A stretch of DNA of 64,000 bases, from assembly GCA_020633465.1 (NCBI GenBank), contig JACKDN010000023.1, positions 79,731-143,730 on the forward strand, in the 5' to 3' direction. The notes beneath the pieces were generated by a model. That model saw only the letters and a list, made by a program, of their open reading frames with translations, did no database searches and was not told the DNA's origin. Each line of letters begins with the position of its first letter. Positions within the stretch are counted from its first letter, which is position 1. The position numbers and the translations under genes are program-made. Source of the DNA: Myxococcales bacterium (GTDB lineage: Bacteria > Myxococcota_A > Bradymonadia > UBA7976 > UBA1532). This document shows positions 36,301 through 44,863 of this stretch, piece by piece.

Positions 36301-36439
36301 CAACCCCGGTATCCAGTGCGCGCCCGGCGCGATCGTCTGTCAGGCGGTGGAGCTGACCGTGTGGGACGCCGGCACCCCCAACGACGACCGGGACGATCGG
36401 ACGGAAGAGGTGCCCGTGTGTCTCCCGCTCTTCCCTTGA
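33320..36439 (+). CDS. Giant Cys-rich repeat lipoprotein
   Basis: ATG 33320 gives 1039 residues with a lipoprotein signal ending in VGAAC. Most of the protein is over twenty repeats of a six-to-eight-Cys unit with the pattern C-x4-C-x4-YC-x4-GxC-x2-GCR, then PDxCGxGxxCD and RxC (for example CADDTGCAAGEYCGDGGAC). Such dickkopf- or EB-type disulfide repeats are typical of large myxobacterial surface proteins. The last 250 residues are less repetitive and end in an acidic DDDRDDRTEE-like tail. Likely an outer-surface stalk or adhesin. The next gene starts inside its last 22 bp. A degraded copy of its 3' part lies at 40.8-42.2 kb. Confidence 0.85.
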   Translation: MSRTASPVVLLFATLVGAACSDPPADGGCTTAAECLLGQVCTDGRCIVARGCTRNDQCADREICVDGSCQAGACAADAECGDQRICEGGACIRPPADFCTADEDCGNAPCDLAARRCGIPVEGCGDGPACTMGQSCVEGACVCTADDQCLGGRYCAEDGSCAQGCRLVGDECGLGNVCDEQTRTCRPADTCNDDDDCPARTFCDNGSCADGCRTEPDNCGEGRACDPDDRLCVGVECAVDTDCEDAEYCDAGDCAPGCREGACAEGQRCDVDTRVCVVDVTLCDGDAACPDGEYCAAEGVCVEGCRLEGDDCGAGGACDADTHTCRCADDTGCAAGEYCGDGGACAAGCRAGGCAEGEACDLATRQCVAGRACAADGDCDLDQYCREDGTCAAGCRIGACPVGQACDADTRTCFCRRDDGCPAGQYCLDQQCLEGCRVEPDDCGPGAVCDVEGRTCQCLDDSGCAADQWCDGGACRVGCRLDPDTCGEGSTCDVERRQCTCAADAECPAGTYCDAGFCAEGCRLDPDDCGEGNACDMATRTCRCQGDGGCADDRYCGADGACAEGCRTEPDNCGEGSACDADSRRCGCLEDAVCAAGEYCAPDGTCKAGCRVEEGACEPGFVCDAEARTCRCADDTACAAGQYCGAEGACVAGCRVEPDDCAVGSCDPASRRCRCAADAECPANEFCGGDGTCQIGCRLEPDNCPQGSCDAASRLCQAPACQRDADCGEGEACAVSPAAGGGVELRCAPALAAARGEDPCERNVQCASRLCLNARACFGGCTQDADCPGGRCTPVRINGPGEGVVTELMSCTLPPLTCEADAECADGRACVAAGEDPAQPNRPVFACLRPPDGLGRTGEPCAQDADCLSDLCLEGVCWGLCRRGQDDCLAGQVCYDNVVTLTFDQGTPAPGDDAFFSAPACLPDMGSGDPCPNKRCGPGETCLLFSNSTWTGFDFYCREQVGPRLGGAPCNFDADCQSGVCAQGGFCIAVCDPANPGIQCAPGAIVCQAVELTVWDAGTPNDDRDDRTEEVPVCLPLFP

Positions 36440-38979
36440 TCCGAATCGCGCTCGTCGCGCTGCTCGCCTGGGCCTGCGACGCCCCCTCGCCGCGCATCGT
36501 CGAGGTCGAGGCGCCGGGTGACACCCGCGATCCCGCGGGCCCCTACCAGGTGACCACCACCACGCGCGGCCAGGTGGACGAGGTCGTCATCGGCTGGCGC
36601 ACGCGCGCCGGCGCCGAGGGCGTGGCCGACAGCCGCCGGCTGAGCGACGGCCGGTGGGTGGGCGGCGTGCCGGGGCAGCCGCCGGGCACCCAGGTGTTCC
36701 TCTCCGTCGTGGCGCGCGGCCCGGGCGGCAGCGCGCGCTTCCCGGCCGAGGGCGAGCACGCCTTCGAGGTGCGCGCCGAGGGCGGCGCGTGCCGGGTGGA
36801 CGGCGAGTGCCTCGACGACGAGATCTGCGATCGGCTGCGCGGCGGGTGCAAGCTGCCCCCCGAGACGTGCGAAGACGACGGCGACTGCGGCCAGGACTAC
36901 GTGTGCCCGGCGCCCGGATCGCGCTGCCGCTTCCGCCCCAGCACCTGCGACGCCGACGCCGACTGCGGCGCGGGCCTGGTGTGCCGCCAGGGCGTGTGCA
37001 TCACGCCGCCCGACTGTGAGGTCGACGCCGACTGCGGCGGGGGCGCGGCCTGCCTCGACGGGCGCTGCGTCGGGCGCGACGAGTGCCGCGTGGACCGCGA
37101 GTGCCCGCCCGACCGGCCGTCCTGCACCAGCGGGCGCTGCGTGGCCGAGCTGCCCTGCGGCGGCGACTGCCCGCCGGGCACCGCGTGCGTGGACGGCGCT
37201 TGCCAGCCCGAGGGCGACTGCCCCGACGCGCCCTGCGCCCGCGGCCAGCGCTGCGTGCCCGCGCTGGGGCGCTGCGTCGAGTGCGCGGCCGACGGGCACT
37301 GCGGCGCGGGGGGGCACTGCGATCTCGACGCCTTCACCTGCGCGCCCGGCCGCCGCGGCGACGTCTGCGTGCCCTGCGGTCCGCGCGGCGACTGCGGCGC
37401 CGACCACCGGTGCATCGAGGAGTTCGGCTTCTGCGTCGCGCCCTGCGACGGGCGCCGCTGCCCCGACGGCTTCGAGTGCCAGGGCGGCTTCTGCGTGCCC
37501 TTCGAGTTCTGCGGCGGCTTCGAGTGCTTCGGCGACTTCGACTGCGACAGCCAGGTGTGCCAGTCGGGGCTGTGCGAGCCGCGGCAGTTCTGCGGCGGCG
37601 ACGGCGAGTGCGCCGACGGGCGCCGCTGCGTCGACGGGCGCTGCGTGCCCCGCGCCCCGGGGTGCGCGTCGCCCTTCGAGTGCCCCGACGGCAACATCTG
37701 CGTGGGGGGCCGCTGCGAGCCGGGCCGCGCGGTCGGGGCCTGCCAATTCTGCGACGAGCCCGCCGATTGCCCCAGCGCCGCCTTCTGCGGCGACGTCGAC
37801 GGGTTGGGCGAGCGCCGGTGCGTCACGTTCTGCGACGCCAACGGCTGCCCCGACGGGCTCGAGTGCTTCGTGATCAGCGGCGGCAGCGGCGTGTGCCTGC
37901 GCCCGGAGAGCGGCGGCTGCCTCGGCGACGGGCCGCAGCCGGACTGCGGCGCCGACTTCTGGGAGCCCAACGACGATCCCGACCAGCCCGCCTTCCTGGC
38001 TCCCGGCCAGGAGGTCGAGGCGGTGACCTGCGCGCAGGATGCCGACTGGTACTTCTTCGAGGCCGAGTCGCCGGACGCGACGCTGAACGTGGCGTCGGGT
38101 GGGCCGATGTTCGTGCGCCTCTACGATCCCGGCCTGGGCCTGTTCGCCGAGTGGTTCGCCGACGGCGAGGATCGCCTGCCGCTCGAGGGGCTGCCGGCCG
38201 GCTACATCGAGGTGCAGGGCGTCGAGGGCCGCGACACGCCCTACGGGCTCCGCTTCGAGCGGGAACAGCCGCCGCCGGCCTGCGCCGACGACAACCTCGA
38301 GGAGAACGACGACATCGACCAGGCCTTCGGGCTGCGCAGCGGCGCGGACGTGGGCGCGGTGGCCTGCGCCGGGGATCCGGACTGGTACGCCTTCCCCGTC
38401 CGGGAGGACGAGCAGGGGCGCGTGCTGCTCGATCCGCGCGGCGGCGCGCTGCGCTACGAGGTGTGGGTGCTGCCGTTCGGCCCCCTCGACGGCGGCGTCG
38501 CGCGCGGCGGCCAGCTGATCGAGATCCCCGGCAGCCCCGAGGGCCGCGCGCTGCTGGGCGTGTGGTGCGAGGACTGCGATCGCGCGCCGGTCGAGTATCG
38601 CGTGCAGGTGGACATCGGCGGGGTCGAGATGTGCGAGGACGACCGCCTCGAGCCCAACGACGGGCGGGACGATCCGTGGGCCTTGGACGTCGGCTTCGAC
38701 GGTCGCTTGACGGTGTGCGACACGAGCGAGGACTGGTTCGTGGTCGACAAGCCCGCGGGGCAGGCCCTGGCGGTCAGCCTCGAGTTCCGCCACGGGCTGG
38801 GCGACATCGATCTGTCCATCGAGGCCGAGAACGGCCGCTTCCAGAACGCCTCGGTGGGGGTGGGCGACCGCGAGCAGGTGGTCGTGCCGGGGCGCGAGCG
38901 CCCGGGGCGCTACCTCATCCGCGTGTACCTGCGCGGGGCGACCTCGAACACCTACCGGTTGCAGGTCGAGGGCGGTTGA
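36418..38979 (+). CDS. Cys-rich lipoprotein with three PPC-like domains
   Basis: GTG 36418 overlaps the preceding gene and is set by a GGAAGAGG site upstream; the signal ends in LLAWAC. The 853-residue protein has an Ig-like segment, then about ten Cys-rich repeats (CEVDADCGGGAACLDGRC type, residues about 120-490), and three C-terminal PPC-like domains each opening with an EPNDD or EENDD motif and a DADWYFF or DPDWYAF core. PPC domains are usual in secreted proteases and surface proteins but no protease is attached here. It is co-expressed with the giant Cys-rich lipoprotein and is probably its surface partner. Confidence 0.85.
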   Translation: MSPALPLIRIALVALLAWACDAPSPRIVEVEAPGDTRDPAGPYQVTTTTRGQVDEVVIGWRTRAGAEGVADSRRLSDGRWVGGVPGQPPGTQVFLSVVARGPGGSARFPAEGEHAFEVRAEGGACRVDGECLDDEICDRLRGGCKLPPETCEDDGDCGQDYVCPAPGSRCRFRPSTCDADADCGAGLVCRQGVCITPPDCEVDADCGGGAACLDGRCVGRDECRVDRECPPDRPSCTSGRCVAELPCGGDCPPGTACVDGACQPEGDCPDAPCARGQRCVPALGRCVECAADGHCGAGGHCDLDAFTCAPGRRGDVCVPCGPRGDCGADHRCIEEFGFCVAPCDGRRCPDGFECQGGFCVPFEFCGGFECFGDFDCDSQVCQSGLCEPRQFCGGDGECADGRRCVDGRCVPRAPGCASPFECPDGNICVGGRCEPGRAVGACQFCDEPADCPSAAFCGDVDGLGERRCVTFCDANGCPDGLECFVISGGSGVCLRPESGGCLGDGPQPDCGADFWEPNDDPDQPAFLAPGQEVEAVTCAQDADWYFFEAESPDATLNVASGGPMFVRLYDPGLGLFAEWFADGEDRLPLEGLPAGYIEVQGVEGRDTPYGLRFEREQPPPACADDNLEENDDIDQAFGLRSGADVGAVACAGDPDWYAFPVREDEQGRVLLDPRGGALRYEVWVLPFGPLDGGVARGGQLIEIPGSPEGRALLGVWCEDCDRAPVEYRVQVDIGGVEMCEDDRLEPNDGRDDPWALDVGFDGRLTVCDTSEDWFVVDKPAGQALAVSLEFRHGLGDIDLSIEAENGRFQNASVGVGDREQVVVPGRERPGRYLIRVYLRGATSNTYRLQVEGG

Positions 38980-39029
38980 TCGACGCTCGGGCGAGCCGGT
39001 CGCCCGGCGAACGATCCCGAGGGGCACCC

Positions 39030-39602
39030 GTGAGCGACGATCTGGTCAACTACCTGAAGGCCCTGCCGCGCTTCCGCGGCATCGGCGACACCGAGCTCCT
39101 CGGGTTGGTGCGCTGCGTCGACGTGCTCGAGCCGATGCGGCCGGGCAAGGTGCTGTTCGAGCAGGGGGATCCGTCGGACGGGGCCTACATCGTGCGCAGC
39201 GGGCAGCTGAGCGTCGAGGTGTCGATGCCCGACGGCTCGGGGCGGGTGGTGGCGCACCTGGGGCCGGGCACGATGGTGGGCGAGCTCTGCCTCATCGAGG
39301 ACGCGCCGCGCGCGCTGCGGGTGAAGGCGGCGGTGCCCACCGAGGTGCTCAGGCTCGATCGCGAGCGCTTCGACGACCTGCGGCGCAAGGGGCACTCGGG
39401 CGCCTACAAGCTGATCCGGTCGATCGCGCTGACCGTGTGCGATCGGCTGCGCAACACCAACATGCAGATCGAAGAGAAGTGGCAGGGGGGCACGACCTCG
39501 ACCACCGAGATGGAGGTGGTGCGCATCAAGAAGCAGCCCACGGCGCCCGGCGTGCGGGTGAGCGCGTGGGACAAGCTGCGCGGCCTGTTCGGGAGGGACT
39601 GA
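39030..39602 (+). CDS. Cyclic-nucleotide-binding (CRP-fold) protein without DNA-binding domain
   Basis: The 190-residue protein (GTG 39030) is a single cNMP-binding domain with VLFEQGDPSDGAYIV, a phosphate-binding-cassette-like GTMVGELCLIEDAPRALRVKA segment and a helical tail. There is no helix-turn-helix domain, so it acts as a sensor or scaffold, not as a CRP regulator. The cassette has Glu and Arg in the cyclic-nucleotide positions, consistent with ligand binding. A tail of about 35 residues is Thr/Lys-rich. It is followed 1 bp later by a second protein of the same fold. Confidence 0.88.
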   Translation: MSDDLVNYLKALPRFRGIGDTELLGLVRCVDVLEPMRPGKVLFEQGDPSDGAYIVRSGQLSVEVSMPDGSGRVVAHLGPGTMVGELCLIEDAPRALRVKAAVPTEVLRLDRERFDDLRRKGHSGAYKLIRSIALTVCDRLRNTNMQIEEKWQGGTTSTTEMEVVRIKKQPTAPGVRVSAWDKLRGLFGRD

Positions 39603-39603
39603 G

Positions 39604-40095
39604 ATGCCGATGGACGCCGAGCGGCTGGCCGTGATGCCCATCTTCGACAGCCTCGATCTGCGGCAGCGGCAATCGTTGGCGCTGGCGATGAACGAGAAGA
39701 GCTACCTGCCCGGCGAGGCGGTGTTCAGCCAGGGCGACAAGGCCTGGAGCTGCTACGTGGTCATCGAGGGGCAGGTCGAGGTGCGCGGGCGCGCCGGCGA
39801 GGAGGCCGAGCGGGCGCTGGCGATGCTGCACGAGGGCGAGCTGTTCGGCGAGGTGGCGCTGCTCGACGGCGGGCGGCGCTCGGCCAGCTGCGTCGCCGGC
39901 CCCGAGGGCGCGGCCCTGGCCGAGCTGGGGCGCCCCGAGTTCGACATGATCTTCAACGCGGGCAACCAGTTCGCCTACCGGTTGATGGATCTGGTGGCCG
40001 CGCAGCTGGTGCGCCGCCTGCGCCACGCCTCGGCCCAGCTGGCCGAGGCCGCGGTCAAGGAAGGCTGGGAGGGCCGCGACGACGAGGAGGGCTGA
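39604..40095 (+). CDS. Cyclic-nucleotide-binding (CRP-fold) protein
   Basis: The 163-residue product is also a lone cNMP domain: VFSQGDKAWSCYVVIEGQVEV, GELFGEVALLDGGRRSASCVA and a C-terminal helix. The cassette GEVALLDGGRRSA keeps the ligand-type Glu and Arg. It pairs with the gene before it in one operon. A comparable tandem pair lies at 62750-63897. Confidence 0.88.
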   Translation: MPMDAERLAVMPIFDSLDLRQRQSLALAMNEKSYLPGEAVFSQGDKAWSCYVVIEGQVEVRGRAGEEAERALAMLHEGELFGEVALLDGGRRSASCVAGPEGAALAELGRPEFDMIFNAGNQFAYRLMDLVAAQLVRRLRHASAQLAEAAVKEGWEGRDDEEG

Positions 40096-40536
40096 TCGGA
40101 TCGCCGCCGAGGCGACGTGGTCGTCGGCGTCCAATCCTCCGCCGCGAGGTCCGTTCGCCCCTCTCTGCCAACATCCGAGAGACGCTGAAGCGCGCAACAA
40201 TTACCGAGGGCGGCGGCGAGGCTCGAGCCCATGAACGACACGGCCATCCAAAGCCAGAAGAGGAGGGACAGCGATCACCAACGTGGAGCGGCGCTCGCCG
40301 TGCGCCCCCGAGAACCACGACGCAGATCGCCGGCTCGTGCACGCGCTCTGGACCTCGCCGAAGCACAGCGCGAGCCGGCGCCCAGTGAGCGTCCGGAAGT
40401 AGCACGGAACGACTCTGCCTGGGGGTGGTCGGGGGACGGCCTCCGACGCATGGTCCGTACCGTAGACCGCGCCGCGTCACGCCGCCTGGGCGATCCCCTC
40501 CTACATCCTGCGGTGCCGATCGGCCGTGGCGCCACG
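40096..40536. other. Unassigned region upstream of the copied lipoprotein gene
   Basis: These 441 bp contain no convincing gene. Composition is less regular than in nearby genes (for example AACAATTACC at about 40198). Frames are open on both strands, but they lack ribosome sites and codon bias. It may be the insertion scar of the segmental copy that follows. Confidence 0.5.
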
Positions 40537-42204
40537 GTGCCCGGGCTGGTGGAGAAGTCGCGAGCAGTGCGGTGGCCATTGTCGCTGGTCGTTGGGGCGT
40601 TGCTGGCCTGTGCGGGATGCGTGAGCGAGCCGGACATCGTGCTGAACCACCCTTGTGATCCGACGGGCTCAGCGATCGATCCCCAGACAGGCCTGCCGAT
40701 CGCCTGCCCGTGGATCTCGGACGCGTCGCCACCGATCGATAGCTCGCGCACGGACTGCGACGATGGAAGCTGCGCCGAGGGTTGCCGTACCGAGTCGGAC
40801 AACTGCGGCGAGGGCAGCGAGTGTGACGTTGACAGCGGGCGCTGCGGCTGCCTCGACGACGCCGCCTGCCCGGCGGGTGAATTTTGCGCGGGCGACGGCA
40901 CCTGCCAGGCGGGCTGCCGCGTGGAGGCCGGGGCCTGCCCGCCGGGCTTCGTCTGTGATGCCGAGGCGCGCGTTTGCCGCTGCGTCGACGACACCCCGTG
41001 TCCGGCTGGCCGGTACTGCGGGGCCGAGGGCGCGTGCGTGGCCGGCTGCCGCGTCGAGCCCGACGACTGCGCGGTCGGCAGCTGCGATCCGGCGTCGCGG
41101 CGGTGCCGCTGCGCGGCGGACGCGGAGTGCCCGGCTAACGAGTTCTGCGGCGGGGACGGCACCTGCCAGGTGGGCTGCCGCGTCGAGCCCGACAACTGCA
41201 CCCAGGGGAGCTGTGATCCCGCCTCGCGGCTGTGCCAGGCGCCGGCCTGCCAGCGCGACGCCGACTGCGGCACGGGCGAGGCCTGCGCGGTGAGCCCGGC
41301 CGAGGGCGGCGGCGTCGAGCTGCGTTGCGCGCCGGCCCTGGCCGCTGGCCGCGCCGAGGATTCCTGCGAGCGCAACGTGCAGTGCGCGTCGCGCCTGTGT
41401 CTGGACGCGCGGGCCTGCTTCGGCGGCTGCACCCAGGACACCGACTGCCCCGGCGGGCGCTGCACGCCGGTGCGCATCGACGGGCCCGGTGAGGGCGTCG
41501 TGACCGAGCTGATGAGCTGCGCGTTGCCGCCCCTGACCTGCGAGGCCGACGCCGAGTGCGCCGCCGGGCGGGCGTGCGTGCCCGCCGGTGAGGATCCCGC
41601 GCCACCCAACCGCCCGGTCTTCGCCTGCGTGCGCCCGCCGGACGGTCTGGGCCGCACGGGCGAGCCGTGCGCGCAGGACGCGGACTGCGTGACCGACCAG
41701 TGTATCGAGGGCGTCTGCTGGGGCCTGTGCCGCCGCGGCCAGGACGACTGCCTCGTCGGTCAGGTCTGCTACGACAACGTGGTGACGCTGACCTTCGACC
41801 AGGGCACGCCGGCGCCGGGCGACGACGCCTTCTTCAGCGCGCCCGCCTGCCTGCCGGACGTGGGCAGCGGTGATCCGTGTCCAAACAAGCGCTGCGGCCC
41901 CGGCGAGACCTGCCTTCTGTTCAACAACAGCACCTGGACCGGCTTCGATTTCTCCTGCCGCGAGCAGATCGGCCCGCGCCTGGGCGGCGCGGCCTGCAAC
42001 TTTGACGCGGACTGCCAGTCGGGGCTGTGCCTCACGGACGGCTTCTGCTTCTCGGTGTGCGATCCCCAGAACCCGGGCATCCAGTGCGCGCCCGGCGCGA
42101 TCGTCTGTCAGGCGGTCTCGTTGACGGTGTGGGACGCCGGCACCCCGGACGATGACCGGGACGATCGGACGGAAGAGGTCCCGGTGTGTCTCCCGCAACG
42201 CTGA
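40537..42204 (+). CDS. Cys-rich repeat lipoprotein, partial copy of the gene at 33320
   Basis: The likely start is GTG 40537 (or GTG 40549), giving a signal ending in LLACAGC; no good ribosome site is seen and the frame is open further upstream. The first 60 mature residues (SEPDIVLNHPCDPTGSAID) are unique. From about 40770 to the stop the sequence is collinear with 35003-36439 of the giant lipoprotein at high identity, including GGCTQDTDCPGGRC, WGLCRRGQDDCL and the acidic end. Third-position GC is lower than in the original. It is an intact frame of about 555 residues and could be expressed. Confidence 0.75.
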   Translation: MPGLVEKSRAVRWPLSLVVGALLACAGCVSEPDIVLNHPCDPTGSAIDPQTGLPIACPWISDASPPIDSSRTDCDDGSCAEGCRTESDNCGEGSECDVDSGRCGCLDDAACPAGEFCAGDGTCQAGCRVEAGACPPGFVCDAEARVCRCVDDTPCPAGRYCGAEGACVAGCRVEPDDCAVGSCDPASRRCRCAADAECPANEFCGGDGTCQVGCRVEPDNCTQGSCDPASRLCQAPACQRDADCGTGEACAVSPAEGGGVELRCAPALAAGRAEDSCERNVQCASRLCLDARACFGGCTQDTDCPGGRCTPVRIDGPGEGVVTELMSCALPPLTCEADAECAAGRACVPAGEDPAPPNRPVFACVRPPDGLGRTGEPCAQDADCVTDQCIEGVCWGLCRRGQDDCLVGQVCYDNVVTLTFDQGTPAPGDDAFFSAPACLPDVGSGDPCPNKRCGPGETCLLFNNSTWTGFDFSCREQIGPRLGGAACNFDADCQSGLCLTDGFCFSVCDPQNPGIQCAPGAIVCQAVSLTVWDAGTPDDDRDDRTEEVPVCLPQR

Positions 42205-42414
42205 GCGGCCGTGGCGCCCCCTCGTCACCCATCGTCGAGGTCGAGGCGCCCGGCGACACGTGCGAACGCGAACGGGTATTCGGTGGTCGCTGGTCACACA
42301 TTGATCCAAACCGACGGCTTCGAGTGCCAGTGCGGCGTCTCCGTGCCGTTCGATTGCTTCGGCGATTTCGACTGCGATAGCCAAGTCGGCCAGTTGGGGC
42401 AGTGCGAGCCGTGA
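42186..42414 (+). pseudogene. Remnant of the second Cys-rich lipoprotein gene
   Basis: Immediately after the copied lipoprotein gene, GTG TCT CCC at 42186 and PIVEVEAPGDT match the start of the gene at 36418. The sequence then jumps to a fragment (GFECQCGVSVPFDCFGDFD, ending at TGA 42412-42414) that matches residues about 350-380 of the original, in another frame. Several of the cysteines have changed. The rest of the gene is absent. It marks the right end of the segmental copy. Confidence 0.8.
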
Positions 42415-42508
42415 CGAGGCGGCACGACCCCCGACCACGGAGATCGAGGTGGTCGCGCTCCTCGAGGCCGATCGTCGACGTCGTCGTGGTCGGGCCGGCC
42501 GCCCCCGC

Positions 42509-42877
42509 TCAGAACCGCACGGTGAACTGCAGCGCCGCGTTCAACGCCAACCCCAGCCCGTCCGCGATCAGATCGTCGCCGTCCACCGCGTCGTCCGCCG
42601 CGACCTCCTTCAGCACCCCGATCAGCCCGACCACGCCGGTGGCGGCCAGCGTGGCCCAGCCGGTGCCCCATTGCGGCCCCCAGGTGGGGTCGGGCCCCTC
42701 GAGCACCTCGGTCAGGGTCAGCGCCATGCCGAAGCTGGCCCAGAAGTGCGCGTGCAGGTCGGGCCGCTCGAGCAGCAGCGGATCGGCGGCGCGCGCCGGC
42801 GCCATCGGGGCCGCGCTCGTGATACACGACAGGACCAGCAGGACGGCCCCCGGGACTCTTCGGCGTGTTCGGTCCAT
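42509..42877 (-). CDS. Exported membrane protein, YfiM/DUF2279-like
   Basis: The 122-residue product (ATG 42877) has a signal peptide (VLLVLSCITSAAPMAPARA), then HFWASFGMALTLTEVLE, VVGLIGVLKEVAADDAVDGDD and a final DLIADGLGLALNAALQF. The pattern of a His/Gly start, KE, and DxxxDxxG resembles YfiM-type lipoproteins, although identity is low. Probably periplasmic or membrane-associated. Its 5' end overlaps the divergent barrel gene by 13 bp, so one of the two starts may lie further in. Confidence 0.65.
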   Translation of the reverse strand: MDRTRRRVPGAVLLVLSCITSAAPMAPARAADPLLLERPDLHAHFWASFGMALTLTEVLEGPDPTWGPQWGTGWATLAATGVVGLIGVLKEVAADDAVDGDDLIADGLGLALNAALQFTVRF

Positions 42878-43602
42878 CTCTCCTCGCGGCCCTCGTCTGG
42901 CTGCCCCGCACGACGGCGGGGGCCGAAGCCGCGCACGATCTCGGCCTCGACGGTGATCTGCGCGGCACCATCACCCTGGCCGTCGACCTGCAGGTGGTGC
43001 AGGGCGAGGGCTGGCGGCTCGACATCTTCACCCAGGCGCGCACCGTCGTGCGCGAAAACACGTCGACCGAGACCAAGGTGCGCATCTCGCCGCAGCACAT
43101 CGCCTACCCGGTGGGCGCCCGGCTGCGCTTCCCGCTCGCCGGCGCGGCCGAGTGGGGCCTCTTCGCCTACCACCAGTCCGAGCACGACATCGACACCGAC
43201 GACGCGCGGCTGAACGACGAGACGGTGTCCTTCGAGGTCTACGGCGCCGAGTACGTGCTGCCGCGCCTGCGCGTCGGCGGCGGCCTGTACTACGACCGTG
43301 GCAGCCGCCTCGACGGCAGCCGCCAGAAGCTGCCCTTCGACTATTACCTGCTGGGCGGCACGGTGTCCGGCTGGCTGCCCTTCTTCGGCCCCACCTACGG
43401 CGCGGGCAGTCTGACGGCCATCGCGCTGTTGGAGGACCCGTGGGTGCACGTCGCCGGCCACGTCGACGCCGGCTGGCGCCTGGAAGGCGAGGCCGGCGAG
43501 TGGCGGGCGTTCCTGCGCTTCGAGCGCATCTCGGACTACCAGTACCTGGGCGACACCCCGCGCCACCTGCTGCTGATCGGCACCTCGCTCGGCGTGCTGT
43601 GA
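42865..43602 (+). CDS. Outer-membrane beta-barrel-like protein
   Basis: The 245-residue protein from GTG 42865 has a signal peptide ending around TTAGAEA and alternating amphipathic strands (EVYGAEYVLPRLRVGGGLYY, FLRFERISDYQYLG), ending in a hydrophobic GTSLGVL. This fits an 8- to 10-strand outer-membrane barrel. Its TGA overlaps the GTG of the next gene (GTGA), so they are coupled. Specific function unknown. Confidence 0.7.
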   Translation: MFGPSLLAALVWLPRTTAGAEAAHDLGLDGDLRGTITLAVDLQVVQGEGWRLDIFTQARTVVRENTSTETKVRISPQHIAYPVGARLRFPLAGAAEWGLFAYHQSEHDIDTDDARLNDETVSFEVYGAEYVLPRLRVGGGLYYDRGSRLDGSRQKLPFDYYLLGGTVSGWLPFFGPTYGAGSLTAIALLEDPWVHVAGHVDAGWRLEGEAGEWRAFLRFERISDYQYLGDTPRHLLLIGTSLGVL

Positions 43603-44732
43603 GGGCGATCGCGCTGCTGGTGCTGCTGGCCGGGTGCGGCGCGCGCGGGCCCACCTGGCCGGCGAAGACGGGCACCTGGACGGCGCCGCTGGTGGACGCC
43701 TGGCGCCCCGACCGGCTGCTGGTCGAGGCCCGCGTCCAGGGCGTCGGGCCCTTCCTGTTCGCGGTCGATCCGACGGTCGAGGGGGCCACGCTGTCGGCGC
43801 CCCTGGCCGCGCTGCTGAAGGTCGAGGGCGCCGGCGATCCGGCGCGCGGGCCGCGGGCGCGCGTGGCCTTCACCCTGGGCGATCTGGCGCTGACCGACGT
43901 GCCGACGACGCTGGTGGACGTGCCCGAGGTCGACCGCTTCTTCGAGCGCCCGGTGGTGGGCGTGCTGGGCGACGCCCTGCTGCGGGGCGGCGCGCTGGAG
44001 GTCGATCGCTCGCGCGGCCTGCTGGTGCTGCACCGCGGGCCGGTCGACGCGCCGCCGGGCGCTCGGGTCGAGCCGGCGGCGGGCGCGCGCCTCGAGGTCG
44101 AGGTGGCCGGCGAGGCGACCCGGTGCCGCCTGGCGCTGGCGGCGCCCGTGGCGCTGCTGCCCCCGGCCGAGGCCGAGGCCCGCGATCTCGAGCCGGTGCA
44201 GGAGGCGCCCCGGGGACGCACGGGCACCCGCCCGATCGCGTGGCGGGCGCCCACGCTGCTGGCCGGTCACGTCGCCGAGACGCTGTTCGTCGCTGGCGAG
44301 GACACCGTCTGCACGCTGCCCATGCTGGGGCGCCGCTCGTTCCGCCTGGACGCCGTCGAGGATCTCTTCTGGTGGTGGCCGTCCTCGGGCGCCGCCTGGC
44401 TGCAGCGCCACCCCGACCAGCCCCCGTTGCGGCTGGTGGGCCGCGTGACGCGCACCGCGCCCGGCCGCGTCTGGCTGGCGTTCGAGCCGCCCGCCGAGGT
44501 CCTGCCGCAGCGCTACTGGTGGCGCGTGGATCTGGGCGTCGAGGGGCGCCCCTTCACGGTGCTGGTGCAGCTGCACCCGCGGCCGGGCCGCCCCCTGACC
44601 GCGACGGTCGAGGACGCCGCCCTCGACCCCGCCTGGCTGCGCGCACCCGGCGAGCCGGTGACGACCGTGGATCTCGTCCCGATCGAGCGCCTCTGCGTCG
44701 GCGACGTCTGCCTGCTGACCGACGGCGGGTGA
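43599..44732 (+). CDS. Lipoprotein with retropepsin-like fold segments
   Basis: GTG 43599 opens a 377-residue lipoprotein with a very short signal (VRAIALLVLLAGC). Early strands (VQGVGPFLFAVDPTVEGATL, then VGVLGDALLRGGALEVDRSRGLLVL) resemble the Asp-protease fold of secreted retropepsin-like proteins, but the expected DTG is DPT, so activity is doubtful. The C-terminal half is beta-rich. It is coupled to the barrel gene and may be its periplasmic partner. Confidence 0.7.
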   Translation: MRAIALLVLLAGCGARGPTWPAKTGTWTAPLVDAWRPDRLLVEARVQGVGPFLFAVDPTVEGATLSAPLAALLKVEGAGDPARGPRARVAFTLGDLALTDVPTTLVDVPEVDRFFERPVVGVLGDALLRGGALEVDRSRGLLVLHRGPVDAPPGARVEPAAGARLEVEVAGEATRCRLALAAPVALLPPAEAEARDLEPVQEAPRGRTGTRPIAWRAPTLLAGHVAETLFVAGEDTVCTLPMLGRRSFRLDAVEDLFWWWPSSGAAWLQRHPDQPPLRLVGRVTRTAPGRVWLAFEPPAEVLPQRYWWRVDLGVEGRPFTVLVQLHPRPGRPLTATVEDAALDPAWLRAPGEPVTTVDLVPIERLCVGDVCLLTDGG

Positions 44733-44863
44733 TCGGGCCGCCCCTTTTGTGGAATCATCGCCGGGATGAACGCCGATCCGCCCGTCGAGCCCCCCGGCCA
44801 GCCCGCGTGGCGCCGCTCCGAGCGCGAGGCGTCTCCCCCCTTCACCGAACTGGGAGCACCCCC

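Noticed and set aside
40231..40536. Upstream part of the copied lipoprotein gene
   Set aside because: The frame is open to ATG 40231, but the residues are Arg-rich without a domain, and the lipoprotein signal begins only near 40537.
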